From contig CALMGU010000109.1 of the NCBI GenBank assembly GCA_937865685.1, positions 1-41,875 on the forward strand: a stretch of 41,875 nucleotides of DNA, in the 5' to 3' direction. Shown here one piece after another: positions 34,372-41,875 of this stretch; within the stretch, counting starts at the first letter, position 1, and every line of letters begins with the position of its first letter. This DNA is from an uncultured Alphaproteobacteria bacterium. GTDB lineage: Bacteria; Pseudomonadota; Alphaproteobacteria; Micropepsales; Micropepsaceae. Under the pieces are notes generated by a model. That model was given only the letters and a program-made list of their open reading frames with translations, had not been told where the DNA came from and did not search any database. The position numbers and the translations under genes were made by a program.

Positions 34372-35766
34372 TCAACCCTTGGAAATCGCCCGGAAGCCCT
34401 TCAGGGCGCGCATGCGCCCTTCGTCCAAATCCACAATGGGCGCTGGATAATCCGGGGGAGGCACCGGCGCATCCCAAGGCCGATGGATGTACCGGTCAGG
34501 CACATCTTTCAATTCCGGGACAAAGCGGCGGATATAATCGCCGTGGGGATCGAATTTCTGACCCTGCAGCACGGGATTGAAAATCCGGAAGAAAGGTGCG
34601 GCGTCGGCGCCCGATCCGGCGACCCATTGCCAGTTGGCGGCATTGTTGGCCAGGCCCGCATCGACCAGCGTGTCCCAGAACCATTCCTCGCCGCGTTTCC
34701 AATGAATGCCCAGATGCTTGATCAGCAGGGAGGCCGCGATCATCCGCACCCGATTATGCATCCAGCCGGTCTGCCAGAGCTGCCGCATGCCGGCATCGAC
34801 GATGGGAATGCCGCTCTGTCCGCGGCACCAGGCGGTGAAGTCCTTTTCGCTTCGCCGCCAGGGAAAATCGGCAAAGCGCGGATCGAACGGCTTGTCCGGC
34901 AAGCGGGTATTGTGAAACAGCAGCTGGGCGCAGAATTCGCGCCAGCCCAACTCCTTCAGGAAGGTCTGGGCGCCGTCACCGCGGGCATGGGCGCTTGTTT
35001 TGACGGCGTGCCAGATCTGGCGCGGACCGATCTCGCCCCAATTCAGATGCGGCGAAAGCCGGGAGGTGCCGTCTTTATCAGGGATGTCACGGGTGCGTGC
35101 GTAATCGGAGATGTTTTCCAGGAAGGAGGAAAGCGCCCGATGCGCCGCCGCTTCTCCGGGCGTCCAATCGAAAGTCTTCGCCCAATCCGGCTTGACCGGT
35201 AACAGCGCCCAATCCGCGAGCGTGTCGCTTTTGACATGGGTATGGAAAGTAAGTTTGCGCGGCGCGGGATGCGGTTTTCCAGGTTCGGCTTTTCCTTTGA
35301 GCGCATTCCAGAAGGGCGTGAAGACCCGAAAAGGCTTTCCCTCCTTGGTCGCGATCTCCCAGGGTTCGAACAGCAGGGACGCATTGAAGCTTTCGATTTC
35401 GATTTTACCCTCGATCAGCCGTCGCTTGAGCGCTTTGTCCCGCGCGACGGCATGGGGTTCGTAACAGCGATTCCATACGACGGCTTCGGCACCGGTTTCC
35501 CCGACCACGGCAGGCAGGATTATTTCCGCGGGGCCATGCCGCAACATCAGCTTGCCGCCGTCATGCCGGCGCAAATTCTTGTCCAGCGCGGCAAGAGAAT
35601 GATGCAGCCACCAGCGCGCGGCGCCGCCCCATTTCCATGCGCCGGGCGTTTCGTCATCCAGGATGTAGAGACAGATGACAGGCCGCCCCGACTTCGCCGC
35701 GAAGTCCAGTGCGGGATTGTCGGCCAGGCGCAGGTCCTGGCGGAACCAGACGATGATCGGTTTCAT
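34372..35766 (-). CDS. phrB: Deoxyribodipyrimidine photolyase
   Basis: Light-driven repair of cyclobutane pyrimidine dimers. The 464-residue class I photolyase has an N-terminal antenna-binding alpha/beta domain (IIVWFRQDLRLADNPAL; CLYILDDETPGAWKWGGA). The C-terminal FAD domain shows WGEIGPRQIW, FLKELGWREFCAQLLFH, GIPIVDAGMRQLWQTGWMHNRVRM and LANNAANWQWVAGSGADAAPFFRIFNP. Tryptophans of the electron-transfer path appear present. The ATG at 35766 begins the MKPIIVWFRQ strand; the 21 residues the open frame adds upstream are not family-like. It lies 31 nt after tag. Confidence 0.94.
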   Translation of the reverse strand: MKPIIVWFRQDLRLADNPALDFAAKSGRPVICLYILDDETPGAWKWGGAARWWLHHSLAALDKNLRRHDGGKLMLRHGPAEIILPAVVGETGAEAVVWNRCYEPHAVARDKALKRRLIEGKIEIESFNASLLFEPWEIATKEGKPFRVFTPFWNALKGKAEPGKPHPAPRKLTFHTHVKSDTLADWALLPVKPDWAKTFDWTPGEAAAHRALSSFLENISDYARTRDIPDKDGTSRLSPHLNWGEIGPRQIWHAVKTSAHARGDGAQTFLKELGWREFCAQLLFHNTRLPDKPFDPRFADFPWRRSEKDFTAWCRGQSGIPIVDAGMRQLWQTGWMHNRVRMIAASLLIKHLGIHWKRGEEWFWDTLVDAGLANNAANWQWVAGSGADAAPFFRIFNPVLQGQKFDPHGDYIRRFVPELKDVPDRYIHRPWDAPVPPPDYPAPIVDLDEGRMRALKGFRAISKG

Positions 35767-35797
35767 GAACCGATCACGCGCCGGACCGGTGCCTGGA

Positions 35798-36382
35798 TCA
35801 ACGCTTGCCGTGGCGCGCGCATTCGCCATGCCGGAAACAATTCGTCACATGATCATTCACCATGCCCACCGCCTGGGCGAAGGCGTAGGAAATCACCGGA
35901 CCGCAGAAATTGAAGCCGCGCTGCTTCAGGTCGCGGGCGAGATTCTCGCTCATCTCGCTCTGGGCGGGAATCTGGTCGCGGGTCTTGAATTTGTTGTCGA
36001 CCGGCTTGCCGTCGACATGCTTCCAGATGAAGTCGCGGAACCCGCCCGGCTCTTCCTCGATTTCCAACCAAAGTCTGGCGCCCTTGATCGCCGCTTCGAT
36101 CTTGGCACGGCTGCGGATGATGCCGTCATTTTTCAAGAGCCGGTCGATGTCGCGGGCGCCATATCGGGCGATTCGATTGGGATCGAAGCCATGAAAGGCT
36201 TTGCGGAAATTCTCCCGCTTGCGCAGGATCGTGATCCAGCTGAGACCAGCCTGAAAACCGTCCAGCACAAGCTTTTCGTAAAGCGCGCGGCTGTCATATT
36301 CCGGCACGCCCCATTCGGTGTCATGATAGGCGACATACAATTCATCGACACCGGGCCAGGCGCAGCGTTGCTTGTCTTTCAT
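35798..36382 (-). CDS. tag: DNA-3-methyladenine glycosylase I
   Basis: Excises 3-methyladenine from alkylated DNA. The 194-residue protein aligns with E. coli Tag along its length: RCAWPGVDELYVAYHDTEWGVP, FQAGLSWITILRKRENFRKAF, GIIRSRAKIEAAI, RGFNFCGPVISYAFAQAVGMVNDH. Zinc ligands Cys7, His20 and the C-terminal NDHVTNC pair are present. The base-recognising Glu38 of E. coli (LEGQQAGLSW) is Asp41 here (LDGFQAGLSW). The ATG at 36382 overlaps the ygfZ stop (ATGA). It is followed by phrB, so two repair enzymes sit together; no ada-type regulator is nearby. Confidence 0.94.
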   Translation of the reverse strand: MKDKQRCAWPGVDELYVAYHDTEWGVPEYDSRALYEKLVLDGFQAGLSWITILRKRENFRKAFHGFDPNRIARYGARDIDRLLKNDGIIRSRAKIEAAIKGARLWLEIEEEPGGFRDFIWKHVDGKPVDNKFKTRDQIPAQSEMSENLARDLKQRGFNFCGPVISYAFAQAVGMVNDHVTNCFRHGECARHGKR

Positions 36383-37188
36383 GAGTCCAACCATGAGGGC
36401 CTGGCGAGAGTCACCGCGATCGTACCGGCCGTCAATGATGCTTTGGCTTCATCCAGCCGGTCCAGGCGCACCAGCGCGAAACCTTCGGCCCCATAAGTGG
36501 AAATGATTTCTCCCACCTCCAGGACGGCGCTGGTAATCGCGGTGCCGGCCGGCGGCAGCATGCCATCGGCTTTGACGGGCAGAATGCGTTTGCGGGCCGT
36601 GCCGCGATGCTTCATCCGCGCGGTCAATTCCTGGCCGACATAGCAACCCTTGTCGAAGGCGACGCCGTGCAATTCGTCCAGCCCCGCATCCAGTGCGAAG
36701 ACTTTGTCGCTGCCGAAATCGGCGCCTTCGGGCACGCCCAAGGCGAGGCGCTCCGCATGGTAGATGGCGGGACCGTCCAGGAAATCAGGCATCTCGGCGG
36801 CGGCGCCGATGCTGCGCGGTCCCAGCATCGCCAGCCTGGGGTCGGGGAAGGTGACGGCGCGCTCGGCCGGCCGTCCCGTCAGGCCGGCATAGACCGCCAG
36901 CTGCGGACGGACTGCTATGCCGATCCTGGCCCGTAAACGATACATTGTAAGCCGCTTGGCCAAAGCCTCGGCCCGGTCGGCCGGGCAGTCCAGCAGCACC
37001 GCGCCATCGCCTTCGGTCACCAGGAAATCGAACAGGATCTTGCCCTGGGGGGTCAGCAGCGCGGCATAAAGGCCGGTTTGGGGTGCCAACCGTCCGATGT
37101 CATTGGTGATCAGACCCTGCAGAAAGTCCCGCGCTTCGCCGCCTTCCAAGGCGATAACGGCGCGGTCTTTGAGGTGAACGGGCTCCAT
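36379..37188 (-). CDS. ygfZ: YgfZ/GcvT-family folate-binding Fe-S repair protein
   Basis: A 269-residue protein of the GcvT-like YgfZ family, which uses folate to support assembly or repair of some Fe-S enzymes. The hallmark DKGCYVGQELTARMKHRG is present with its Cys, along with the N-terminal GEARDFLQGLITNDI and AALLTPQGKILFDFLV. The ATG at 37188 has GGAG a few nt before; the frame stays open to 37224. It is the first gene of the long minus-strand series and is divergent from the dihydroorotase gene with a 67-nt gap. Confidence 0.92.
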   Translation of the reverse strand: MEPVHLKDRAVIALEGGEARDFLQGLITNDIGRLAPQTGLYAALLTPQGKILFDFLVTEGDGAVLLDCPADRAEALAKRLTMYRLRARIGIAVRPQLAVYAGLTGRPAERAVTFPDPRLAMLGPRSIGAAAEMPDFLDGPAIYHAERLALGVPEGADFGSDKVFALDAGLDELHGVAFDKGCYVGQELTARMKHRGTARKRILPVKADGMLPPAGTAITSAVLEVGEIISTYGAEGFALVRLDRLDEAKASLTAGTIAVTLARPSWLDS

Positions 37189-37255
37189 GGCTCCGGAAGT
37201 AGCCTTCCCGGCCACGGTTGCCAAGGTGGTGGGGAGGCGCTAACCCAGACCCGGC

Positions 37256-38608
37256 ATGAGCGAAACATTCGATTTGTTGATCCGCGGCGGCATAGTCGCC
37301 ACCCCGAATGGCATTGCCCCAGCGGATGTCGGGGTCATTGGCGGCCGGATCTCCGCCATCGGCAGCTTTGCCAATGCCAAAGCCCAGGAGATTTTCGAAG
37401 CGCGGGGACTTCACGTCCTTCCCGGCGTCATCGACAGCCAGGTGCATTTCCGCGAACCCGGCAACGAGCATAAGGAAGATCTCGAGACCGGCAGCCTTGC
37501 CGCCATTCTGGGCGGCGTTACGGGCGTGTTCGAAATGCCCAACACCGCGCCGCCCACCACCACCAGGGCTGCCATCGACGACAAGCTTGCCCGCGCCAAA
37601 GGCCGGATGCATTGCGACTACGCCTTCTATGTCGGCGCGACGCCCGCCAATGTGGGGGCGCTGGCCGAATTGGAACGGCTGCCGGGCGTCTGCGGCGTCA
37701 AGGCGTTCCTGGGATCTTCGACCGGCTCGCTTCTGCTCAATCACCCCGATGATATCCTGGCCGCCTTGAAAGCGGGCCATCGCCGCATGGCGGTCCACTC
37801 CGAAGACGAGGACCGCCTGATCGCGCGCAAATCCTTCGCGGAGCGCGGCAAGCCTTGGACCCATCCTGTGTGGCGTGATGCCGAAGCGGCGCGTGCCTCC
37901 ACTGAGCGGGTGCTGGGTCTGGCGAAACAGGCGGGCCGCCGCTTGCATGTGCTGCACGTCACCACGTCAGATGAGCTTCCGCTCCTGGCCGCCGCCAAGG
38001 ACTTCGCCACCGCCGAAACCACACCCCAGCATTTGGCCTTGAGCGCGCCCGATTGCTACGAGCGGCTGGGCAGCTATGCCCAGATGAATCCGCCAATCCG
38101 CGATGAGAGTCACAGGCTGGCGCTGTGGAAGGCAGTGCGCGAAGGCGTGATCGACGTGATCGGCTCCGACCATGCGCCGCACACGCGCGCGGAAAAGGAC
38201 AAGATCTATCCCGACACCCCGTCGGGCATGCCTGGCGTGCAGACCCTGGTCACGATCCTTCTGGATCACGTCAACAAAGGCGACATGAGCTTGGAGCGTT
38301 TCGTCGATCTCACCGCATCGGGACCGCAGCGCATTTTCGGGCTGGCGGGCAAGGGCCGCATCGCTTGCGGTTATGACGCCGATTTCACCATCGTGGACAT
38401 GGGCCTGACGCGCACCATCGAGAATAAATGGATCGCATCGCGCTGCGGCTGGACGCCGTTCGACGGCATGAAGACCAAAGGCTGGGCGGTTGCCTCGGTG
38501 TTGGCCGGAAAGATTGTCGTGCGCGATTTCGCCTTGACCGGAAAAGCCACGGGAAAGCCGCTGCGCTTTGTCGAAACGCTCGAGCCGTCCTCGTCGTCCC
38601 GGCCTTGA
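37256..38608 (+). CDS. pyrC: Dihydroorotase-like amidohydrolase
   Basis: A 450-residue class I dihydroorotase-type amidohydrolase, the ring-closing step of pyrimidine synthesis if active. The carbamylated Lys149 (VKAFLGSSTG), His181 (AVHSEDE), His234 (VLHVTTSDE), MNPPIRD and catalytic Asp305 (GSDHAPH) are in place. In the first metal motif, however, the usual HxH reads SQVHFREPG: Gln62 replaces the first His and His64 remains. Many alphaproteobacteria seem to carry this version as a standalone gene beside a canonical pyrBC, so paralogous function is possible. No pyrB is adjacent. ATG at 37256 has no close ribosome site. The LysE gene follows after 39 nt. Confidence 0.85.
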   Translation: MSETFDLLIRGGIVATPNGIAPADVGVIGGRISAIGSFANAKAQEIFEARGLHVLPGVIDSQVHFREPGNEHKEDLETGSLAAILGGVTGVFEMPNTAPPTTTRAAIDDKLARAKGRMHCDYAFYVGATPANVGALAELERLPGVCGVKAFLGSSTGSLLLNHPDDILAALKAGHRRMAVHSEDEDRLIARKSFAERGKPWTHPVWRDAEAARASTERVLGLAKQAGRRLHVLHVTTSDELPLLAAAKDFATAETTPQHLALSAPDCYERLGSYAQMNPPIRDESHRLALWKAVREGVIDVIGSDHAPHTRAEKDKIYPDTPSGMPGVQTLVTILLDHVNKGDMSLERFVDLTASGPQRIFGLAGKGRIACGYDADFTIVDMGLTRTIENKWIASRCGWTPFDGMKTKGWAVASVLAGKIVVRDFALTGKATGKPLRFVETLEPSSSSRP

Positions 38609-38647
38609 TGGCCTGCCGCAATTGTTTGTCGTGATTTAAGGCCGCCG

Positions 38648-39304
38648 ATGTTCGTTGTTCTCATAATATCCGGGGTGATTATGGGGCTGATCGCGGCGGT
38701 GCCGATCGGTCCGGTCAATTTGATCTGCATCCGGCGCAGTTTCGCCTTCGGTCCGGTCAATGGATTCGTTTCGGGGCTGGGCGCGGCCTTGGGCGACGGC
38801 GTCTTCGCGGCGATCACGTTTTTCGGCCTCACCTGGATCGCCGAGCTGATCCAGAGCTATGACGTCATCATCGAGCTTGTGGGCGGCGCGCTCCTGGTCT
38901 GGTTTGGCGTGCACACGATCCTGTCGCCGGCTGCCGGCAAGGTGGAAGACGGGGACAAGAATGAACCCGGCGCATCGACTCTGGTGCGTGCCATGGTTTC
39001 GACTTTCGTCCTGACCATCACCAATCCCGCCACCCTGATCGCCTTCGCCTCCATGTTCGCCAGCTTCCGCGCCCTGGTCGGCGGCGCCAATTCCTATGTC
39101 GATGCGGGCTTCGTCGTGGCCGGCGTGGTGGGCGGCTCGGCCGGCTGGTGGCTGTGCCTGACCAGCGTGATCGGCATTTTCCATACCCGTATCACCGACC
39201 GCACCGTGCGGATCATCAACCGGGGCTCGGGCGTCCTGGTGGCCCTGTTCGGGCTGGCTGTCCTGATCCATGTGGTCATGAAAGTGTTCGGACCGAACGG
39301 CTGA
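38648..39304 (+). CDS. LysE/RhtB-family exporter
   Basis: A 218-residue inner-membrane protein with six hydrophobic helices. The family start is clear: SGVIMGLIAAVPIGPVNLICIRRSFAFG has the PIGPV motif followed by GLGAALGDGVF. A hydrophilic loop (SPAAGKVEDGDKNEPGAS) precedes the second half with FVLTITNPATLIAFASMFA. Members export amino acids or related small molecules; the substrate cannot be told. ATG at 38648 with AAGG about 7 nt upstream. It may be cotranscribed with the dihydroorotase gene. Confidence 0.88.
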   Translation: MFVVLIISGVIMGLIAAVPIGPVNLICIRRSFAFGPVNGFVSGLGAALGDGVFAAITFFGLTWIAELIQSYDVIIELVGGALLVWFGVHTILSPAAGKVEDGDKNEPGASTLVRAMVSTFVLTITNPATLIAFASMFASFRALVGGANSYVDAGFVVAGVVGGSAGWWLCLTSVIGIFHTRITDRTVRIINRGSGVLVALFGLAVLIHVVMKVFGPNG

Positions 39305-39343
39305 CCCCCATTTTTGCCAGAATCCTTCATTTCTTTGGCTTCC

Positions 39344-39366
39344 CGCCCCTGTTCGGGACAGGGGCG
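39344..39366. repeat. Strong hairpin between lysE-type and FKBP genes
   Basis: CGCCCCTGT (39344-39352) and ACAGGGGCG (39358-39366) form a perfect 9-bp stem with loop TCGGG. No T-run follows on either strand, so it is not a classical terminator. It may be an mRNA stability or leader structure for the FKBP gene, 64 nt downstream. Confidence 0.55.
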
Positions 39367-39429
39367 GCCACGCTAAATTCCGGCATCGGCCGGTTACGAG
39401 TTGGAGCCGGTAAAGAGTTGGAGAATGTG

Positions 39430-39978
39430 ATGAAGTTTCCTGCGGCGTTCGTGGCGGCGGCGATCCTGGCCTTGCCGTTGGCGGCTTCGGCCGCCGATCC
39501 CGCGCCGCCCAGCACGGACCCGGCCCTCAGCGCCCAGGCCAATGCCGCTTACCTGGCGGCGAACGCCAAGAAAAAAGGCGTGATCGTCAAACCCGACGGC
39601 CTGCAGATCCTGATGTTGCAGAACGGCTTCGGCCGCCGGCCCGCCGCCACCGATTCCGTGGAGGTCTATTACACCGGCGCCTTGATCAACGGCCGCGTGT
39701 TCGACGGCACCTCGCCGGGCCTGCCGGCGAATTTCAAGGTCAACCAGGTCATTGCCGGATGGACCGAAGCCCTGCAATTGATGCGCGAAGGCGATCACTG
39801 GCAGATCGTGATCCCGTCGCAACTCGGTTATGGCGCGCGCGGCGCCGGCAAGGCCATTCCGCCGGACCAGACTTTGGTGTTCGACATGACGTTGGTATCG
39901 ACCACACCGGCGCCCCGGCGCGGCGAGCCGGGCTATGTTCCCGATCCCAACGATCCCGACGACAAGCCTCAGCGTTAA
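39430..39978 (+). CDS. Periplasmic FKBP-type peptidyl-prolyl isomerase
   Basis: A 182-residue protein with signal peptide (FPAAFVAAAILALPLAASAA), a short spacer (LSAQANAAYLAANAKKKGVI) as in FkpA/Mip-type proteins, and one FKBP domain. The domain shows DSVEVYYTGALINGRVFDGTSPGLPANF, VIAGWTEALQLMREGDHWQIVIPSQLGYG and IPPDQTLVFDMTLV. The Tyr, Phe-Asp, Val-Ile and Trp pocket residues are conserved. A Pro/Asp-rich tail follows. ATG at 39430 with GGAG upstream. The glucan synthase gene starts 13 nt after the stop, so the two may form an operon in which this isomerase helps fold envelope proteins. Confidence 0.93.
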   Translation: MKFPAAFVAAAILALPLAASAADPAPPSTDPALSAQANAAYLAANAKKKGVIVKPDGLQILMLQNGFGRRPAATDSVEVYYTGALINGRVFDGTSPGLPANFKVNQVIAGWTEALQLMREGDHWQIVIPSQLGYGARGAGKAIPPDQTLVFDMTLVSTTPAPRRGEPGYVPDPNDPDDKPQR

Positions 39979-39991
39979 GGCGTTTCCGTTA

Positions 39992-41875
39992 ATGCGCTTT
40001 CGGCAGTTCCTGCGGCGGCAGACTCAAAACGGCGTGCGCTTGCGCATTCTCGTTGCTCTGATCGCGGTGGTGGGCGCCAGCGCGCTGTTCTGGACCAGCC
40101 GCGATTACACCGTGGTGGCGCCGGATTGGGACGGGCAGGTGCGCGGCATCGCCTACAATCCCAGCCGCCTGTTCCGCGCCAGCGATCAGTTGCATGTCAC
40201 GCCGGAACACATAGACCGCGACCTTGCCCAGCTGGCGCATGTTACCGGCCATATCCGCACCTATACGGTGGATGGCGGCATGGACAAGGTGCCGGAAATC
40301 GCCCGCCGCTATGGCATGACCGTGTCTATGGGGATCTGGATCAGTCCCGACTTGGCCAAGAACGATCAGCAGATCGATCTGGCAATCAAGACTGCTTTGG
40401 CCAACCGGCGGGTGATCGACCGCGTCATTGTCGGCAACGAGACGCAATTGGACGGCTCTGTGTCCGCCGAACAGCTTGGCATCTATCTCGACCGGGTGCG
40501 CGCGGCGCTACCGGCCCGCATCAAGGTGACGACGGCGGAACCTTGGTCCACTTGGGTGGTGATCCCCGAAGTGGCCAAGCATGTGGATGTGGTGTTCGTC
40601 CATCTGCTGCCCTATTGGGAAAATGTGCACATCACCAGCGCGATGCGCTTCGTCGACAAGCATTATGACATCACCCAGCAGACATTCCCGGACAAGCCCA
40701 TCATTGTGGGCGAAGCAGGCTGGCCTTCGGAAGGCCGCACCCGCGGCTCGGCCCATGCGTCCATCGCCAACGAAGCTTTTTTTGTGCGCGCCTTCGTCCA
40801 GCTCGCGCAGGAGAAGGGCTATGACTATTACCTGATGGAAGGCTTTGACGGGCCTTGGAAAGGTGGGGCCCGAGAAGGTGGCGTGGGTGCCTATTGGGGC
40901 ATATTTGATGCCACCGGCCATCCCAAATTCGGCTTTACCGGTCTGTTGCGCAGCTTCCCGGAATGGCGGGGCTACGCGATGCTGGCGGCGGTGTTGAGCC
41001 TGTCTTTGGGGCTTCTGATCCTGGGGCGCATGCCCAAGGTGCGCCAGACCGGATATCTGGTGATGGGCGGCCTGATCGCTTTGGTTTCGACGGGTCTTCT
41101 GGCGCTGATCGACGCCACGGCGCTGGAATATATCGATCCCACCGACATCGCCGCCATGATCGCAATGTCGCCGCTGGTGCTGCTCGCCTGCGCCATCATC
41201 CTCACCGAGGGCATCGAGCTGGCGGCGTCCCTGTGGCGGATGGACCGCCGTATTGTTCCCGCCGCGATTCCGGAAAAAAGCGCGCGCGTCTCGATCCATC
41301 TGCCGACCTATAACGAGCCGCCGCAGATGGTGATCGAAACCATCGATGCCCTGACGCGGCTTGATTATGACGATTTCGAAGTCATCGTGCTGGACAACAA
41401 TACGCCCGATCCGGAGGTCTGGCGCCCGGTCGAGGCCTATTGCAAGACGATGGGACCGCGCTTCCGCTTTTTTCATTTCGACAATGTCAAAGGGTTCAAG
41501 GCGGGCGGGCTCAATCGCGCTTTGGCGCTCACCGATCCTTCCGCCACCCACGTGGCGGTGATCGACAGCGACTATCAGGTCGAGCCGTTCTGGCTGCGCC
41601 GCGCCATGCCGTTCTTCGCCTCTCCCTCCATCGCGCTGGTGCAAGGCCCCCAGGATTATCGCGACGCCGGCGAAAATATCTTCAAGGCCATGGCCTATGA
41701 GGAATATCGCGGCTTCTTCCATATCGGCATGGTGGAGCGCAACGAACACAACGCCATCATCCAGCACGGCACCATGACCATCGTGACCAAGAGCGCGCTG
41801 GAGGAAGTGGGCGGCTGGAGCGAATGGTGCATCACCGAAGACACCGAGCTGGGACTGAAGCTGTTCGAGGCGGGC
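39992..41875 (+). CDS. GH17-GT2 fusion, beta-glucan synthase (NdvB-like), 3'-incomplete
   Basis: Open to the end of the window: 628 residues visible and no stop. Order of parts: TM at about 18-35; a periplasmic GH17 domain at about 48-320 with acid/base Glu150 (VGNETQLDG) and nucleophile Glu241 (IIVGEAGWPSEG); three TM helices at about 327-345, 355-373 and 386-405; then a cytoplasmic GT2 domain with HLPTYNEPPQM, Asp525/Asp527 in VIDSDYQ, and TEDTELG at 615-621. The QxxRW motif and final TM helices must lie beyond the window. By analogy with NdvB-type enzymes it would polymerise UDP-glucose into beta-(1,3)/(1,6) glucan and remodel it in the periplasm. ATG at 39992, 13 nt after the FKBP stop. 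Confidence 0.9.
   Translation, partial: MRFRQFLRRQTQNGVRLRILVALIAVVGASALFWTSRDYTVVAPDWDGQVRGIAYNPSRLFRASDQLHVTPEHIDRDLAQLAHVTGHIRTYTVDGGMDKVPEIARRYGMTVSMGIWISPDLAKNDQQIDLAIKTALANRRVIDRVIVGNETQLDGSVSAEQLGIYLDRVRAALPARIKVTTAEPWSTWVVIPEVAKHVDVVFVHLLPYWENVHITSAMRFVDKHYDITQQTFPDKPIIVGEAGWPSEGRTRGSAHASIANEAFFVRAFVQLAQEKGYDYYLMEGFDGPWKGGAREGGVGAYWGIFDATGHPKFGFTGLLRSFPEWRGYAMLAAVLSLSLGLLILGRMPKVRQTGYLVMGGLIALVSTGLLALIDATALEYIDPTDIAAMIAMSPLVLLACAIILTEGIELAASLWRMDRRIVPAAIPEKSARVSIHLPTYNEPPQMVIETIDALTRLDYDDFEVIVLDNNTPDPEVWRPVEAYCKTMGPRFRFFHFDNVKGFKAGGLNRALALTDPSATHVAVIDSDYQVEPFWLRRAMPFFASPSIALVQGPQDYRDAGENIFKAMAYEEYRGFFHIGMVERNEHNAIIQHGTMTIVTKSALEEVGGWSEWCITEDTELGLKLFEAG

Overview
The window is a high-GC, gene-dense stretch of an alphaproteobacterial chromosome. 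Supporting signs are the alaC-hom-glpX-recJ gene order, a two-cold-shock-domain protein next to a DUF192 gene, an NDUFS4-type complex I accessory subunit, XdhC maturation proteins and the general codon bias. A Micropepsales/Rhizomicrobium-like or related lineage is my best guess, but this is inference only. I see no phage, insertion sequence, CRISPR array, rRNA or replication origin. Almost all genes are core metabolism, transport, repair or envelope genes.

Layout. 1-0.87 kb: C-terminal part of an OmpA-family protein whose 5' end is cut by the window and probably frameshifted. 0.95-6.3 kb (+): alaC, hom, glpX, recJ. 6.3-6.45 kb: promoter and tRNA-Glu(TTC), then a 13-bp inverted repeat. 6.6-7.6 kb (-): ogt followed by an AT-richer secreted SnoaL/NTF2-like gene. 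7.7 kb (+): a small lipoprotein. 7.9-12.4 kb (-): two tandem gamma-glutamyltransferase paralogs, the downstream one only 2 nt from a periplasmic cyclophilin. 12.6-16.8 kb (+): ppa, a DUF3617 protein, a sirtuin, a ClpP-like protein with an altered triad, and a GH13 glucosidase.

16.8-22.0 kb (-): a six-gene run with XdhC split into two genes, an OmpR/EnvZ-type two-component pair, a molybdopterin-binding/nucleotidyltransferase fusion and a NifU/IscU-like Fe-S scaffold. This looks like a maturation and regulation module for a molybdenum hydroxylase that is not in the window. 22.2-25.0 kb: double cold-shock protein, DUF192 protein, ndufS4, tRNA-Pro(TGG), an orphan HisKA_2-type kinase and tRNA-Arg(TCT).

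25.2-37.2 kb (-): a long co-directional series. Read 5' to 3' it is ygfZ, tag, phrB, cysK, sseA, GNAT, OPT transporter, POT transporter, metC, hisI, AI-2E-family protein. Many junctions have 1-4 nt overlaps. It combines DNA repair, sulfur amino acid metabolism and peptide uptake. 37.3-41.9 kb (+): a dihydroorotase-like enzyme, LysE exporter, periplasmic FKBP and the first 628 residues of a GH17-GT2 beta-glucan synthase that runs off the window.

The most interesting points are the molybdenum-cofactor/two-component/Fe-S operon, the tandem GGTs plus two overlapping peptide transporters beside cysteine/methionine enzymes (a possible peptide or glutathione salvage theme), the ClpP-like protein with Asn in place of the catalytic Asp, the dihydroorotase lacking the first His of its HxH motif, and the AI-2E-family protein with a soluble C-terminal extension. 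No clearly undescribed system stands out.
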